Notes: generated from the sequence alone by a model not told the origin. A DNA stretch of 64,000 nucleotides from Afipia birgiae 34632 (GCF_000308295.2 NZ_HG326652.1:863420-927419), one strand, 5' to 3'; numbered from the stretch's first letter, positions 27,817-37,795 are shown. Numbers and translations are program-made.

Positions 27817-27966
27817 GTCAGTGCTGTATTTGCCCTGTCGCACGAGCTGACGCAAGCCATTCGGGCGCGCATTTCGTCACGTCATCGCCATTTTGACATT
27901 TTAGATACTTCCATCAGGCGGGCCTTGATCGGCTAATCCTGATTGTTTCTCTGCGTGAGTGGTTAG

Positions 27967-28275
27967 ATGCAATATTTCATGTGCCGCTTTGTTCCGCCGG
28001 GCCCGGATTTCCTGAAGACCATGACGCCGGATGACAGGCTGCTGATGAAGTCGCACGGCGAATTCCTGCAAGCGCTGTTGGAGAAGGGCGGCGTTGTCGC
28101 GCACGGGCCGGTGGCTGATCCGTCGGGTGGCTGGGGCATGTCGCTGTTCGAAATGGCGGATGATGAGAGCGCCGACGATGTCCGCGCCATCGTCGCGGAA
28201 GACCCGATGATCAAGGCCAATGTCGGCGCGCGCTACGATGTGCTGCCGATGCTTCAGCTTCGGATGCGACCGTAA
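27967..28275 (+). CDS. YciI family protein
   Basis: The 102-aa protein is a single YCII ferredoxin-like domain, with the conserved HGEFLQALLEKGGVVAHGP (His in the putative active cleft) and SADDVRAIVAEDPMIKANV. The family includes a dehydrochlorinase-like enzyme and many proteins of unknown role; the substrate cannot be told. It stands alone after tRNA-Val. Confidence 0.82.
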   Translation: MQYFMCRFVPPGPDFLKTMTPDDRLLMKSHGEFLQALLEKGGVVAHGPVADPSGGWGMSLFEMADDESADDVRAIVAEDPMIKANVGARYDVLPMLQLRMRP

Positions 28276-28329
28276 ACCGTCAATTCCCGATCCTCTCGGT
28301 GGCTCTGACCGGCGGAGCGCGCCGCCCCG

Positions 28330-28911
28330 CTACTTTTTCGTCAGGGTGAACTGCGATTGCGTCAGGCGGCAGGGCTTTCCGCCAGCACAATCGGCGAGGG
28401 CGATCAGCTTTGCGCCGCGAACGAGATGCTCCTTGGTGTCCTCAGACCGGTGCGGCGTCAGCACTGTCATCGCAGTGCGCAGCGACTCCGCTATATCCTC
28501 GTTCGCCTTCGCGTCATTCCTGTCGCTGAGAATCGCAACGTCGATGATGTCGTGGTTGCGCGCGTCGATATCGACGAACACCAGTCCGATCGGCAGCGGC
28601 TGCAGCGCGACATTGCTGAACGTGCAGGTCAATGCGTTCTGGCACATCGAGAGCAGGCGGCGTCCCTGTGGCCGCCACAAACATTCCGGCTTCGCATTCG
28701 GGCGCACAAGGCACACCGCGATGTCGGGCGCCGCGTTGAGGTTGAGCTTTGAATTGCCGAGCCGCGGCACGCCGTCCCACGGGCTGCCGTTGATTATGGT
28801 GGCATCCGCCGTCACCGTGATGTCGAAGCGTTGCTCCTGTGCGTGTGCGCCCAGTGGCACGAGCAGAGCAAGCGCCAGCAACGTGCTGAGACGGTTCAAA
28901 ATCCGGATCAT
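28330..28911 (-). CDS. Exported hypothetical protein behind pepT
   Basis: The 193-aa protein starts at ATG 28911, overlapping the pepT stop by ATGA. A signal peptide ends at GAHAQ (about residue 24). The mature part has beta-strand patterns such as QRFDITVTADATII and IGLVFVDIDARNHDIIDVAIL. Two candidate disulfide pairs are seen: a central MCQNALTC pair and a C-terminal CAGGKPC pair. No family is recognised. Coupling to a cytoplasmic peptidase gene gives no clear hint of function. Confidence 0.7.
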   Translation of the reverse strand: MIRILNRLSTLLALALLVPLGAHAQEQRFDITVTADATIINGSPWDGVPRLGNSKLNLNAAPDIAVCLVRPNAKPECLWRPQGRRLLSMCQNALTCTFSNVALQPLPIGLVFVDIDARNHDIIDVAILSDRNDAKANEDIAESLRTAMTVLTPHRSEDTKEHLVRGAKLIALADCAGGKPCRLTQSQFTLTKK

Positions 28912-30137
28912 GCCTTTTCCTCCCAGATCGCGGCGAGATGCACGATGGTACGCACGGCGCTCTCCATGTCCTGAACGCTCACCCATTCGAGGCGCGAGTG
29001 AAACGCATGCTCGCCCGCGAAGATGTTCGGGCAGGGCAGTCCCATGAATGACAGGCGCGATCCGTCGGTCCCGCCGCGGATGCTGCTGAGGACGGGCTGA
29101 AGCCCTGCGCGATTGATCGCTTCCAGAGCGTATTCAACCACCTGCGGATGGCGGTCGAGCACCTCCTTCATGTTGCGGTACTGCTGCTTGACCTCGAACG
29201 TGTAGGACGAGCGCGGAAAATCCTTCATGACGCCGCGCACGATGTCCTCGAGCAGGGATTCTTTGTCCTTCAGGCCCTGCTCGGTGAAATCACGCACGAT
29301 CAGCGACAGCGTGGCGCTGTCGAGCCCGCCTTCGAGTCCGATCGGATGCAGAAAGCCTTCGCGGCCTTCGGTGGTTTCCGGCGCAAGATCCTTCGGCAGC
29401 CGGTCAACGATGCGGGACGCGATCTTGAGGGCGTGTTCCATCCTGCCCTTGGCGAAGCCCGGATGAATGCTGACGCCCTGAATGGTGATGGTCACGCCGT
29501 CCGCCGAGAACGTCTCGTCTTCGAGGTGGCCCGCGCTTTCGCCGTCGATGGTGTAGCCGAAGGCCGCGCCGAGCTTCTTCAAGTCGACCTTGTCGGCTCC
29601 GCGGCCGATTTCTTCGTCCGGCGTGAACAGGATCTTGATGGCGCCGTGCCTGATTTGCGGATTGGCGATCAGAATCTGCGCCGCATCCATGATCTCGGCG
29701 ACGCCGGCCTTGTTGTCTGCGCCGAGCAGGGTGGTGCCGTCGGTGGTGACGATGTCGCTGCCGATCTGCTCTGCAAGCGCCGGGTTATCGGTGACGCGGA
29801 TGACCTGGCTGGGATCGGCGGGCAGCACGATGTCGCCGCCGCGATAGTTTTTCACGATCTGCGGTTTGACGTCCTTGCCGGTGCAGTCGGGTGAGGTGTC
29901 CATGTGCGAGCAGAAGCAGATCACCGGAACGGTTTTGTCGGTATTCGCCGGGATGGTTGCATAGACGTAGCCGTGCTCGTCGAGATGCGCGTCGGCGAGT
30001 CCGAGGTCGCGTAGTTCCTGAGCGAGCAGGCGGCCGAGATCTTTCTGCTTTTCGGTGGAGGGGCAGGTTGGAGACGACGCGTCCGACTGGGTGTCGATTC
30101 GTACGTAGCGCAGGAATCGGTCGAGGACGGTGTGCAT
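28908..30137 (-). CDS. pepT: Peptidase T (tripeptide aminopeptidase, M20B)
   Basis: The 409-aa di-zinc peptidase is nearly the size of E. coli PepT. It shows SHMDTSPDC (first zinc His and the catalytic Asp), TTDGTTLLGADNKAGVAEIM (bridging Asp), FTPDEEIGRGAD (catalytic Glu pair) and IRGGTDGSRLSFMGLPCPN. It removes N-terminal residues from tripeptides in the cytoplasm. ATG 30137 aligns with the E. coli start; a TTG at 30152 has a better ribosome site (GGAG) and would add five residues. Confidence 0.94.
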   Translation of the reverse strand: MHTVLDRFLRYVRIDTQSDASSPTCPSTEKQKDLGRLLAQELRDLGLADAHLDEHGYVYATIPANTDKTVPVICFCSHMDTSPDCTGKDVKPQIVKNYRGGDIVLPADPSQVIRVTDNPALAEQIGSDIVTTDGTTLLGADNKAGVAEIMDAAQILIANPQIRHGAIKILFTPDEEIGRGADKVDLKKLGAAFGYTIDGESAGHLEDETFSADGVTITIQGVSIHPGFAKGRMEHALKIASRIVDRLPKDLAPETTEGREGFLHPIGLEGGLDSATLSLIVRDFTEQGLKDKESLLEDIVRGVMKDFPRSSYTFEVKQQYRNMKEVLDRHPQVVEYALEAINRAGLQPVLSSIRGGTDGSRLSFMGLPCPNIFAGEHAFHSRLEWVSVQDMESAVRTIVHLAAIWEEKA

Positions 30138-30234
30138 AAAGTTGACGGGCAAGATGCTGCTCCAGTTTCGATTGTCATACGCGGACTCGATCCGCGTATC
30201 CATCAGGCTTCGCAAAATGCATTTCCTGAGAGAT

Positions 30235-30262
30235 GGATTGCCGGGTCAAGCCCGGCAATGAC
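30235..30262. repeat. Short ATTGCCGGGTCAAGCCCGGCAATGAC palindrome half
   Basis: ATTGCCGGG-TCAAG-CCCGGCAAT is a perfect short hairpin of a type common between alphaproteobacterial genes. It lies between the pepT start and the HU terminator. Confidence 0.6.
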
Positions 30263-30302
30263 ATCGAAGGTGTGAGCGCGGCTGAGGCCGATGCCGTTAG
30301 TC

Positions 30303-30341
30303 AAAAAGAAAAACGCCATCCCGGCGGACCGGAATGGCGTT
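30303..30341 (-). terminator. Intrinsic terminator of the HU gene
   Basis: On the minus strand AACGCCATTCCGG-TCCG-CCGGGATGGCGTT folds into a 13-bp stem (one mismatch) followed by TTTCTTTTTGA. Confidence 0.9.
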
Positions 30342-30367
30342 GGGCCGTTAAGTCAGAAGCGCCGGTG

Positions 30368-30667
30368 TTAGACGGCTTCCTTCAATTCCTTGGCAGCGCG
30401 GAACGCGACCTTCTTGCTGGCCTTGATCTGGATCGCTTCGCCCGTTGCCGGGTTGCGGCCCATGCGGGCAGCGCGCTTGCGCACCTGAAGGATGCCGAGG
30501 CCGACGATGCGGATACGCTCGCCCTTCTTGAGGTGCTTGGTGATCTTGGTGACGAGGTCGCCGAGAATCGTTTCGGCAGCCTTCTTGGACAATTCGTGCT
30601 CTTCGGCCAGTGCTGCGGCAAGGTGCTTCAGGGTAATCGTCGCTGGGGTCGCTGCTTTCTTCGCCAT
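30368..30667 (-). CDS. hupB: HU family DNA-binding protein
   Basis: The 99-aa HU/IHF fold protein has the helical dimer part (LKHLAAALAEEHELSKKAAETILGDL) and the DNA-binding arm RKRAARMGRNPATGEAIQIKASKKVAFRAAKELK. The RNPATGEAI motif is intact. It bends and compacts DNA without sequence preference. It forms its own unit with a strong terminator. HU is preferred to IHF because of the arm sequence, but the symbol is by family analogy. Confidence 0.93.
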   Translation of the reverse strand: MAKKAATPATITLKHLAAALAEEHELSKKAAETILGDLVTKITKHLKKGERIRIVGLGILQVRKRAARMGRNPATGEAIQIKASKKVAFRAAKELKEAV

Positions 30668-30886
30668 GTTTGGCCCTCCTCGTGGATACTAGGCTTCGAG
30701 AACTTACGGTAGATCAGGGCTTAGTTGATTCGGACGTATGCTGACTACGAGTTTTGCCTGTAAATAGCGCCTTATTTAAACAGACAGCCTCGGAAAGCCT
30801 TACACACAAGGGGATTCGCAACAACCTTGACTTGGGAAGTTACGCCCTTTAAGTCCCCCTCCAGTGCGCAGATCGTTTCGGTCTAC

Positions 30887-30963
<77 letters not shown>

Positions 30964-31228
30964 ACAAAATCAAACACTTAGCTGTTTTGGGGGGCTTTTG
31001 AACGTGTCGGGCGCCCGACATATGGCCCCCTGCCGCGCTTCATCGCCGATTTCAGGAATGCAGCTACGGCGGAACGTTTCCGCTCGCTGCATTTGTGATT
31101 CAACTCCAGGCGCGGGACTGGGCGGTGGGCCCGACGACGTTCGGGGATGCCCTCCGTGGCCTAGCGAAGGCTGCTGACGGGTCTGAAAGGTCCAGAGCAT
31201 GGAGAAAGAGGGCGAACGCCCAGAGCGC

Positions 31229-32002
31229 CTAGCGCGCGCTCATGACGATCGCTCTGGCAAGAGCCCGGCCGATGCAGTCGTAACCTTCGGCGGAGTTGTG
31301 CAGCCCGTCCCACGAAACCAACGCTCCCGACGGCAGGCCGGCGTCGATCGAACGTCGCATCAGCGCGAAGCGGGGAAACAGGCCAACCTGTTGCTGTCGC
31401 GCACCGTCAGCTATGATTCTTTGCATGATTGAATGATCGGACGAGGCGAGCACGACAGGCGCGTATTGCAAATCCATCAGGATCACGTCCGCGCCGCTGG
31501 CCTTGAGCGTCTGCACGCCGCCCGAGATGATCGACTTCAGGCCATCGGCACGTCCGCCCCATGCGATGTCATTCGTGCCGAGCTGCCAGATGACAAGATC
31601 AGGTTTGGCGGAAAGAACGTCGCGATCGAAGCGGGCGATGTTGCCGGGAATCGTATCGCCGACGCGGCCACTGTTGATGATCTGGATATCCGAATTCGGA
31701 CGCAGCCTGATGAGCTCTCGCCGCATCACTTCGGGGTAGGTAGCTGCCGCGCTCATGACCCACAATCCCACTGTCGACGATGAGCCCATGGCAACCACCT
31801 TGATTAAACCACCGGCTTTGAGCCGCGCCGAGGTGTGCGGCAGTGGTGCTCCCAGGGTCAGATTCTGGTTTGCCGCAAGGCATGCTTCCGCCACCGAGCG
31901 GACGGACGCTGTTTCTGCGAAACCTGCCGTCGCCGCCGGAATCAAGAGCCCGGCCACGACGCAAATGCAGCTCTGGATTGAACGCCATCCATGGGTGATC
32001 AT
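31229..32002 (-). CDS. Exported SGNH/GDSL hydrolase
   Basis: The 257-aa protein has a signal peptide (hydrophobic 10-27) and an SGNH hydrolase fold. The nucleophile Ser lies in AMGSSSTVG (block I), Gly in NSGRVGDT (block II), Asn in QLGTNDIAW (block III), and the Asp-His pair in WDGLHNSAEGY (block V). Such proteins are lipases, esterases or acetyl-glycan esterases, here in the periplasm. It is divergent from the lipase-like gene at 32137. Confidence 0.86.
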   Translation of the reverse strand: MITHGWRSIQSCICVVAGLLIPAATAGFAETASVRSVAEACLAANQNLTLGAPLPHTSARLKAGGLIKVVAMGSSSTVGLWVMSAAATYPEVMRRELIRLRPNSDIQIINSGRVGDTIPGNIARFDRDVLSAKPDLVIWQLGTNDIAWGGRADGLKSIISGGVQTLKASGADVILMDLQYAPVVLASSDHSIMQRIIADGARQQQVGLFPRFALMRRSIDAGLPSGALVSWDGLHNSAEGYDCIGRALARAIVMSAR

Positions 32003-32136
32003 GGGCGAGTTCCGTCAGGGGTGAGCGTTTCCACACTCTGCCCGAGAGACGCATTTGCCAAGCCCGTGATACAGTCGCGCATATGGATTGACGCCAACCG
32101 GCCAGGGTGGGCTTTAGGTCGACCTCTAGGAGCGAG

Positions 32137-33375
32137 ATGACGGACCACCCTGCAATCCGGAAAAAACTGGTGTTCCATATTGGCGGCTACGATCCCAGTA
32201 TGGTGCCGGAAGCGGCTTATCGCCGGTTCGTCCGCGAACTGCGGCGCTTCGAAAACACGTGGAAAGCAGAAGCTTCGGTTTCCCCGCCAACGGTCGAAGC
32301 GGATCAGGCGACGTGGGATATTACGACCACGGGCCCGAACTGGCGTGTCGAGACGCGCTATTGTCTGGTGCGGTGGGACGACGTCATCGGCACCGTTGCC
32401 CGTCAGCCCTGGTGGCGGCGAATTGTTTTCAGCCAGCTTGGATGGATTGATTTCGCCGTGGGCGGCGCCCTGGTCGGTTACATGCGCACCAGCTGGCGCT
32501 ACGCGCTGTTCTTCATCTATCCCTTCTTGATCTTTGATGCGTTCGTCATCGCCGCGTGGCTGCTAGGCGGTTTTGTTGCAAGCGTGAGCGATTCTGTCTG
32601 GATCGGGGCAGCCGCCGCATTGGTGGTGTTCGTTGGATTTTTGCGAGGACCGTGCCGTTGGCTCGGTCTTGCCACGCTGTTCGACGATTGGACCTTCTCC
32701 AGCGCGTACGTCCATGGAGGCTATCCGGTCCTCGACCACAAGCTTGACGTCATTGCGAAGGTGATTGATGCCGCCGCCCGCAACACGGAGGCGGATGAGA
32801 TCCTTGTCATAGGCCACAGCCTTGGTGCGGTGATCGCGGTTGACCTTCTGGCCCGCGTGCTGGCGCTCAACCCCCTCGTGGGCGAAAACACGCCCAAGGT
32901 GGCGTTCTTGTCGGTCGGATCATCCATCCTTAAAATCGGATTGCATCGGGGGGCCAAACGTTTTCACGCCGCGCTTCAGCGCGTGGCCGGGGCTTCCGGC
33001 ATATTCTGGACCGAGTATCAGGCTTTGATCGACGTGATGAACTTCTACAAGACGAACCCGGTGTCCGAGATCGGACTGAAAACCACACCCGACCGTCCGG
33101 TGCTGCGCATCGTGAAAATCAGCAGCATGCTCGATCCCGTCTCGTACGAGCGAATTCGCCGCAATTTCTACCGGGTGCACAATCAATTCGTCAGCGGCAA
33201 CGAACGGCGCACGGCCTATGATTATTTCATGCTGGTGTGCGGGCCGTTGTCGGCAAGGCTGCAGGCCAAATTGCCGAACGGCCCGGCTTCGGCATTTGAG
33301 CCGGACGGCACATTGATCAGCGCCGCGCACGACAGCAGTGACGCTGCCGGGTCGGCCTTGGCGGCCCGCCGATGA
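32137..33375 (+). CDS. Membrane-anchored lipase-like (alpha/beta hydrolase) protein
   Basis: The 412-aa protein starts at ATG 32137 with AGGAG upstream. After a soluble segment (about 1-100) come two to three hydrophobic segments (about 105-190). A region with the lipase signature ILVIGHSLGAVIAVDLL follows (nucleophile Ser in GHSLG). A possible catalytic His lies downstream but I cannot assign it with certainty. It is coupled by ATGA to an ICMT-type methyltransferase gene. It could act on membrane lipids or lipoproteins; its substrate is unknown. Confidence 0.65.
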   Translation: MTDHPAIRKKLVFHIGGYDPSMVPEAAYRRFVRELRRFENTWKAEASVSPPTVEADQATWDITTTGPNWRVETRYCLVRWDDVIGTVARQPWWRRIVFSQLGWIDFAVGGALVGYMRTSWRYALFFIYPFLIFDAFVIAAWLLGGFVASVSDSVWIGAAAALVVFVGFLRGPCRWLGLATLFDDWTFSSAYVHGGYPVLDHKLDVIAKVIDAAARNTEADEILVIGHSLGAVIAVDLLARVLALNPLVGENTPKVAFLSVGSSILKIGLHRGAKRFHAALQRVAGASGIFWTEYQALIDVMNFYKTNPVSEIGLKTTPDRPVLRIVKISSMLDPVSYERIRRNFYRVHNQFVSGNERRTAYDYFMLVCGPLSARLQAKLPNGPASAFEPDGTLISAAHDSSDAAGSALAARR

Positions 33376-33956
33376 CCCCGTCGGTTGCGAAAGCGGTCTT
33401 CGCTCTTCTTGCGGCAGGCTGGTACGTTATCCGCTTTCCGTATGCGCGACGGTCGGCCCGTACGCCTGTCGCGCGAACGGCCCGCGGATTGCGGGAAATC
33501 ATCCTGCTGTCCATATCCCTCACGGGCCTCGGTATTCTGCCCTTCCTTTACATCGCCACAGGGTTTCCGCGCTTTGCCGATTACGCCTTTCGTCCGGCTC
33601 AGGCGTGGCTGGGCCTTCTGGCGGCGATCGCGGCGCTGGTGATGTTTCGCTTGACCCACAAGGCGCTTGGCAGGAACTGGTCCGTCAGCCTCGACGTCCG
33701 GGAAAATCACAAGCTCATTTCGGATGGTGTTTACCGGCACTTGCGGCATCCAATGTATACCGCGTTCTGGCTGTGGGCGGTTGCGCAAGCATTGCTTCTT
33801 CCCAACTGGGTTGCCGGATGCGCCGGCCTCGTGGGATTCGGAGTTCTCTTTTTCGGACGAATCGCGAAGGAGGAGGAGCTGATGCTGGAAAGCTTCGGCG
33901 GCGAATACCGCGAATACGTATCGCGGACCTCCCGAATCATTCCCTGGATCTATTGA
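33372..33956 (+). CDS. Isoprenylcysteine carboxyl methyltransferase family protein
   Basis: The 194-aa integral membrane protein has about five hydrophobic segments and the ICMT/PEMT C-terminal signature: RENHKLISDGVYRHLRHPMY (about 116-135) and RIAKEEELMLESFGGEYREY with IPWIY at the end. These residues bind S-adenosylmethionine at the membrane. Bacterial members methylate small lipophilic acceptors, and few have assigned substrates. The start overlaps the lipase-like gene stop by 4 nt, so the two are co-translated. Confidence 0.85.
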   Translation: MTPSVAKAVFALLAAGWYVIRFPYARRSARTPVARTARGLREIILLSISLTGLGILPFLYIATGFPRFADYAFRPAQAWLGLLAAIAALVMFRLTHKALGRNWSVSLDVRENHKLISDGVYRHLRHPMYTAFWLWAVAQALLLPNWVAGCAGLVGFGVLFFGRIAKEEELMLESFGGEYREYVSRTSRIIPWIY

Positions 33957-33963
33957 GCAAAAG

Positions 33964-33986
33964 GGCGGTGACGAGCCGCCGTTTTC
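33964..33986 (+). terminator. Terminator after the ICMT gene
   Basis: GGCGG-TGACGAG-CCGCC followed by GTTTTCT, 8 nt past the stop. The short stem makes it a modest terminator. Confidence 0.55.
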
Positions 33987-34232
33987 TGAGCGAGCCGCGT
34001 CGCCGAGGGGTCGCTGATCAGACAACGGCAGGACGCTCGCCCTCGGTGCGTCATTTGGGCCACATTCCCGAAAAAAACCGCTTGGGTCTCGGTGGAACCA
34101 GGCGCTTTTTGTTGTCTGGTAACCATGATGTGGCAATATTTCAATCGACGTAAATCGCCGCAAATGGGGTTTTCGAACGAGCTGTACCAACCGCTAACCA
34201 GCGTGTCGACGCTGATCCTGAGGAGATTGCCC

Positions 34233-34439
34233 GTGCTGAAAGTTCTGATCGCGACATCCATATCGTTTGCAATGGTGGGGGCCGCTGCCGCAGCAGACCT
34301 TCCGCGCCCTCAGCCCGTCTACCAGCAGGCCGCCGTCGGCAAGATGCCAATCGGCAAGCTGCCAATTATCGGCAAGCTTCCTGGAAAGACACCGGTTGGA
34401 AAGTATCCAACTGCCGCTCCCCTTGTGACCAAGGGCTAA
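34233..34439 (+). CDS. Small secreted protein with GKxP repeats
   Basis: A 68-aa protein is read from GTG 34233 with AGGAG 8 nt upstream; no ATG in this frame fits better. A signal peptide (about 1-22, AMVGAAAAA) precedes a mature part that is almost entirely repeats: VGKMP, IGKLP, IIGKLP, GKTP, VGKYP (about 37-60), with Gln/Pro before and TKG at the end. The composition (Gly, Lys, Pro) is basic and probably unstructured. No family is recognised. Confidence 0.6.
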   Translation: MLKVLIATSISFAMVGAAAAADLPRPQPVYQQAAVGKMPIGKLPIIGKLPGKTPVGKYPTAAPLVTKG

Positions 34440-34464
34440 CAGGCGCCTGACATATATCGGTGCG

Positions 34465-34504
34465 ACGAGACCTCTGACTCCTCTCGGGGAGTCCGAGACC
34501 TCGT
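34465..34504. promoter_or_regulatory. Nested hairpin between two small exported-protein genes
   Basis: ACGAG/CTCGT and GACTCC/GGAGTC give a two-storey stem; the unit also holds the direct repeat CGAGACCTC twice. Lying 25 nt after one stop and 45 nt before the next start, it may terminate or attenuate. Confidence 0.4.
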
Positions 34505-34549
34505 GGCTGTTTCCTTTACCGGGGCGGTAATCTTGATAGGGAGCTGACA

Positions 34550-35197
34550 GTGCAGGACACTCCACGCAAAGGGATCTGCTGGGGCTTCTTCATGACGGGC
34601 GTTTTTGCGCTCGCGGTCTCGTTCTGGGCGGGCACCGGTGGTGCTTCGGCACAGCAACTCGCGGTGCGCAGCGAGCCCGAAAAGGCCGCGGCCGAGCCAG
34701 CTGTCAAGCCGGTTCGCAAGCCGCAGGCACACTATCCATATTACGTCGACTTCCGGGCACGGACCGCCGCAAGCTATGGCCATGCGTTTGTCTGGTTTGG
34801 CCGCACAGTGGACCGGAAGGTTGAAGTCGCCGGCCTTCACCCGGCGGGTGAGAGCACCGTGCCCTACATTCTCGGGCACGTCCTGCCGGTGCCTTCGGAG
34901 ACGGGTGCCAGCTATGGCGACCTTGACGTTCAGTACCTGACCGCCAACTACCGTGTTTATCTCAACGAGGCAGATGGCAGGCGCGTCTTCGCATACATCA
35001 AGAAGCTGCAAGGCAACTCGCCTATGTGGAATGCGGTGACCTACAATTGCACCGCCTTTATTGGTGATATCGCAAAGTATATGGGGTTGAAGACGCCATA
35101 TACGCATCTGCTGTACCCGGAAGAGTGGGTCAACAATCTCAAGAAGATCAACGGCGAACGCAAGTCGGTGCAGTTGGCGCCTGAGCGCGAACAATAA
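34550..35197 (+). CDS. Exported protein, possible permuted papain-like fold
   Basis: The 215-aa protein has an N-terminal hydrophobic segment (about 12-32) and a likely signal cleavage near GGASAQQ. The mature domain contains SYGHAFVWFG (His about 77) and, 80-90 residues later, YNCTAFIGDIAKYMG (Cys about 166). A His before an NC(T/x)xF motif is the order seen in circularly permuted NlpC/P60 proteins (LRAT, YiiX, YaeF types). The assignment is tentative; a DUF4105-like hydrolase is an alternative. It is the second of two small exported genes at this locus. Confidence 0.55.
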   Translation: MQDTPRKGICWGFFMTGVFALAVSFWAGTGGASAQQLAVRSEPEKAAAEPAVKPVRKPQAHYPYYVDFRARTAASYGHAFVWFGRTVDRKVEVAGLHPAGESTVPYILGHVLPVPSETGASYGDLDVQYLTANYRVYLNEADGRRVFAYIKKLQGNSPMWNAVTYNCTAFIGDIAKYMGLKTPYTHLLYPEEWVNNLKKINGERKSVQLAPEREQ

Positions 35198-35490
35198 TCC
35201 AGTTCGCCGAATTGCGGTTCCGACGCTTACCGTAGAGCGGGCACGACGACCGGCTCGTGTCGTCGTGACAGCCTTTAGATCCATCAACACACTCAACCGC
35301 TTAGAGTCGCCGGCGACGGCTTTCGCCGGGCACTAGCGGCTCGTGCCCAAGCCTGCGCCGCGCTGCCGGCATTGCGGCCAGCTGCGATTGAGTATTTTGG
35401 CAGGCCCGCGCTCTCCTGTATGGCTATGGCGCGCCCGCTCCGGACGCCAAGAATGTTCGTCAACACCTGCGCGAGGCGAGGAATCTCAGC

Positions 35491-36582
35491 ATGCCGACCA
35501 CCAGCTCCGGGACCAACAGGAGGTACAGACTGGCCGTGATTCCCGGCGACGGCATCGGCAAGGAAGTGGTCCCCGAAGGCCTGCGGGTGCTGGAAGCCGC
35601 GGCAAAGAAGTTCAATTTCGAACTGACGCTCGACAGCTTCGACTTTGCCTCCTGCGACTACTACCAGAAGCACGGCAAGATGATGCCCGACGACTGGAAG
35701 ACCCAGATCGGCAGCCACGACGCGATTTTCTTCGGCGCAGTGGGGATGCCTGCGATTCTTCCGGACCACATTTCGCTGTGGGGATCGCTGATCCAGTTTC
35801 GCCGGGAGTTCGACCAGTACGTGAACCTGCGGCCGGTGCGTCTGATGCCCGGCGTGAAGTCCCCGCTGGCGGGGCGGAAGCCCGGCGACATCGACTTCTT
35901 CGTCGTGCGCGAGAACACCGAGGGCGAATATTCGTCGATCGGCGGGCGGATGTTTCCGAACACTGACCGCGAGGTGGTGCTTCAGGAAACCGTCATGTCA
36001 CGCACCGGCGTCGACCGGATTCTGAAGTTCGCCTTTGATCTCGCGCAGAGCCGTCCGAAGAAGCACCTGACGTCCGCGACCAAGTCGAACGGTATCTCGA
36101 TCACGATGCCCTATTGGGACGAGCGGGTCGAGGAAATGGCCAAGAATTACCCCGGCCTGAAGTGGGACAAGTATCACATCGATATTCTGGCCGCGAACTT
36201 CGTGCTGCACCCTGACTGGTTTGATGTCGTGGTCGGCTCGAACCTGTTCGGAGACATCCTGTCCGACCTCGGTCCGGCTTGCACCGGCACCATCGGCATC
36301 GCTCCCTCGGGCAGCCTCAATCCGGAACGCAAGTTTCCCTCGCTGTTCGAGCCGGTGCACGGGTCCGCGCCGGACATCGCCGGGCAGGGCATTGCCAATC
36401 CCGTCGGCCAGATCTGGTCGGCGGCGATGATGCTGGATCACCTTGGTGAGCCGGAAGCCGGCAAGGCCATTGTGACGGCCATCGAAACCATTCTGGCCGA
36501 TGAAAAACTGCGGACAAGGGACCTCGGCGGCAAGGCCGATACGGTTGCATGCGGCAAGGAAATCGCGCGGGTCCTGTCCTGA
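35491..36582 (+). CDS. ttuC: Tartrate/D-malate dehydrogenase (isocitrate/isopropylmalate family)
   Basis: The 363-aa protein has the beta-decarboxylating dehydrogenase layout: IPGDGIGKEVVPEG, FGAVGMPAILPDHISLWG, the loop YVNLRPVRLMPGV, RENTEGEYSSIG, and GSNLFGDILSDLGPACTG with EPVHGSAPDIAGQGIANP. The GMPAILPDHISLWG segment and the Phe/Asn pattern favour TtuC/DmlA over isopropylmalate dehydrogenase. It oxidises tartrate, D-malate or a related acid with NAD and divalent metal. Which substrate dominates cannot be told, so the symbol is a family-level guess. Confidence 0.85.
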   Translation: MPTTSSGTNRRYRLAVIPGDGIGKEVVPEGLRVLEAAAKKFNFELTLDSFDFASCDYYQKHGKMMPDDWKTQIGSHDAIFFGAVGMPAILPDHISLWGSLIQFRREFDQYVNLRPVRLMPGVKSPLAGRKPGDIDFFVVRENTEGEYSSIGGRMFPNTDREVVLQETVMSRTGVDRILKFAFDLAQSRPKKHLTSATKSNGISITMPYWDERVEEMAKNYPGLKWDKYHIDILAANFVLHPDWFDVVVGSNLFGDILSDLGPACTGTIGIAPSGSLNPERKFPSLFEPVHGSAPDIAGQGIANPVGQIWSAAMMLDHLGEPEAGKAIVTAIETILADEKLRTRDLGGKADTVACGKEIARVLS

Positions 36583-36673
36583 CCGCGCGCGCGTCCGGTC
36601 CAGTTTTCCGCTGATTTATCGGATCGGGCTGCTCGCCTTATCCTTTAGTTCCAGAGTCCTCACTGCGAACAAG

Positions 36674-36698
36674 ACGGGCGCGCTTCCTGCGCGCCCGT
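36674..36698 (+). terminator. Strong hairpin behind the dehydrogenase gene
   Basis: ACGGGCGCGC-TTCCT-GCGCGCCCGT is a perfect 10-bp stem with no following U-run, about 90 nt past the stop. It separates the dehydrogenase from the nuo array. Confidence 0.6.
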
Positions 36699-36752
36699 TG
36701 CATGGCGCCATGCTCAAATGGCGAAGAACCTGAGCAATAAAAATAGCTTGTC

Positions 36753-36780
36753 TTGCCCTGCGTGTTGCGCTGCGCTATCC
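36753..36780 (+). promoter_or_regulatory. Possible promoter of the nuo array
   Basis: TTGCCC at 36753-36758 and CTATCC at 36775-36780 are 16 nt apart, 63 nt before nuoA. This is a plausible alphaproteobacterial housekeeping promoter (TTGAC / CTATAT) but weak in match. Confidence 0.35.
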
Positions 36781-36842
36781 CTCAGAACCATTCCAATGTT
36801 CCGCGAATCTCCGGAACAAAGTCGACAAAATAAGGGTCGCCG

Positions 36843-37795
<953 letters not shown>

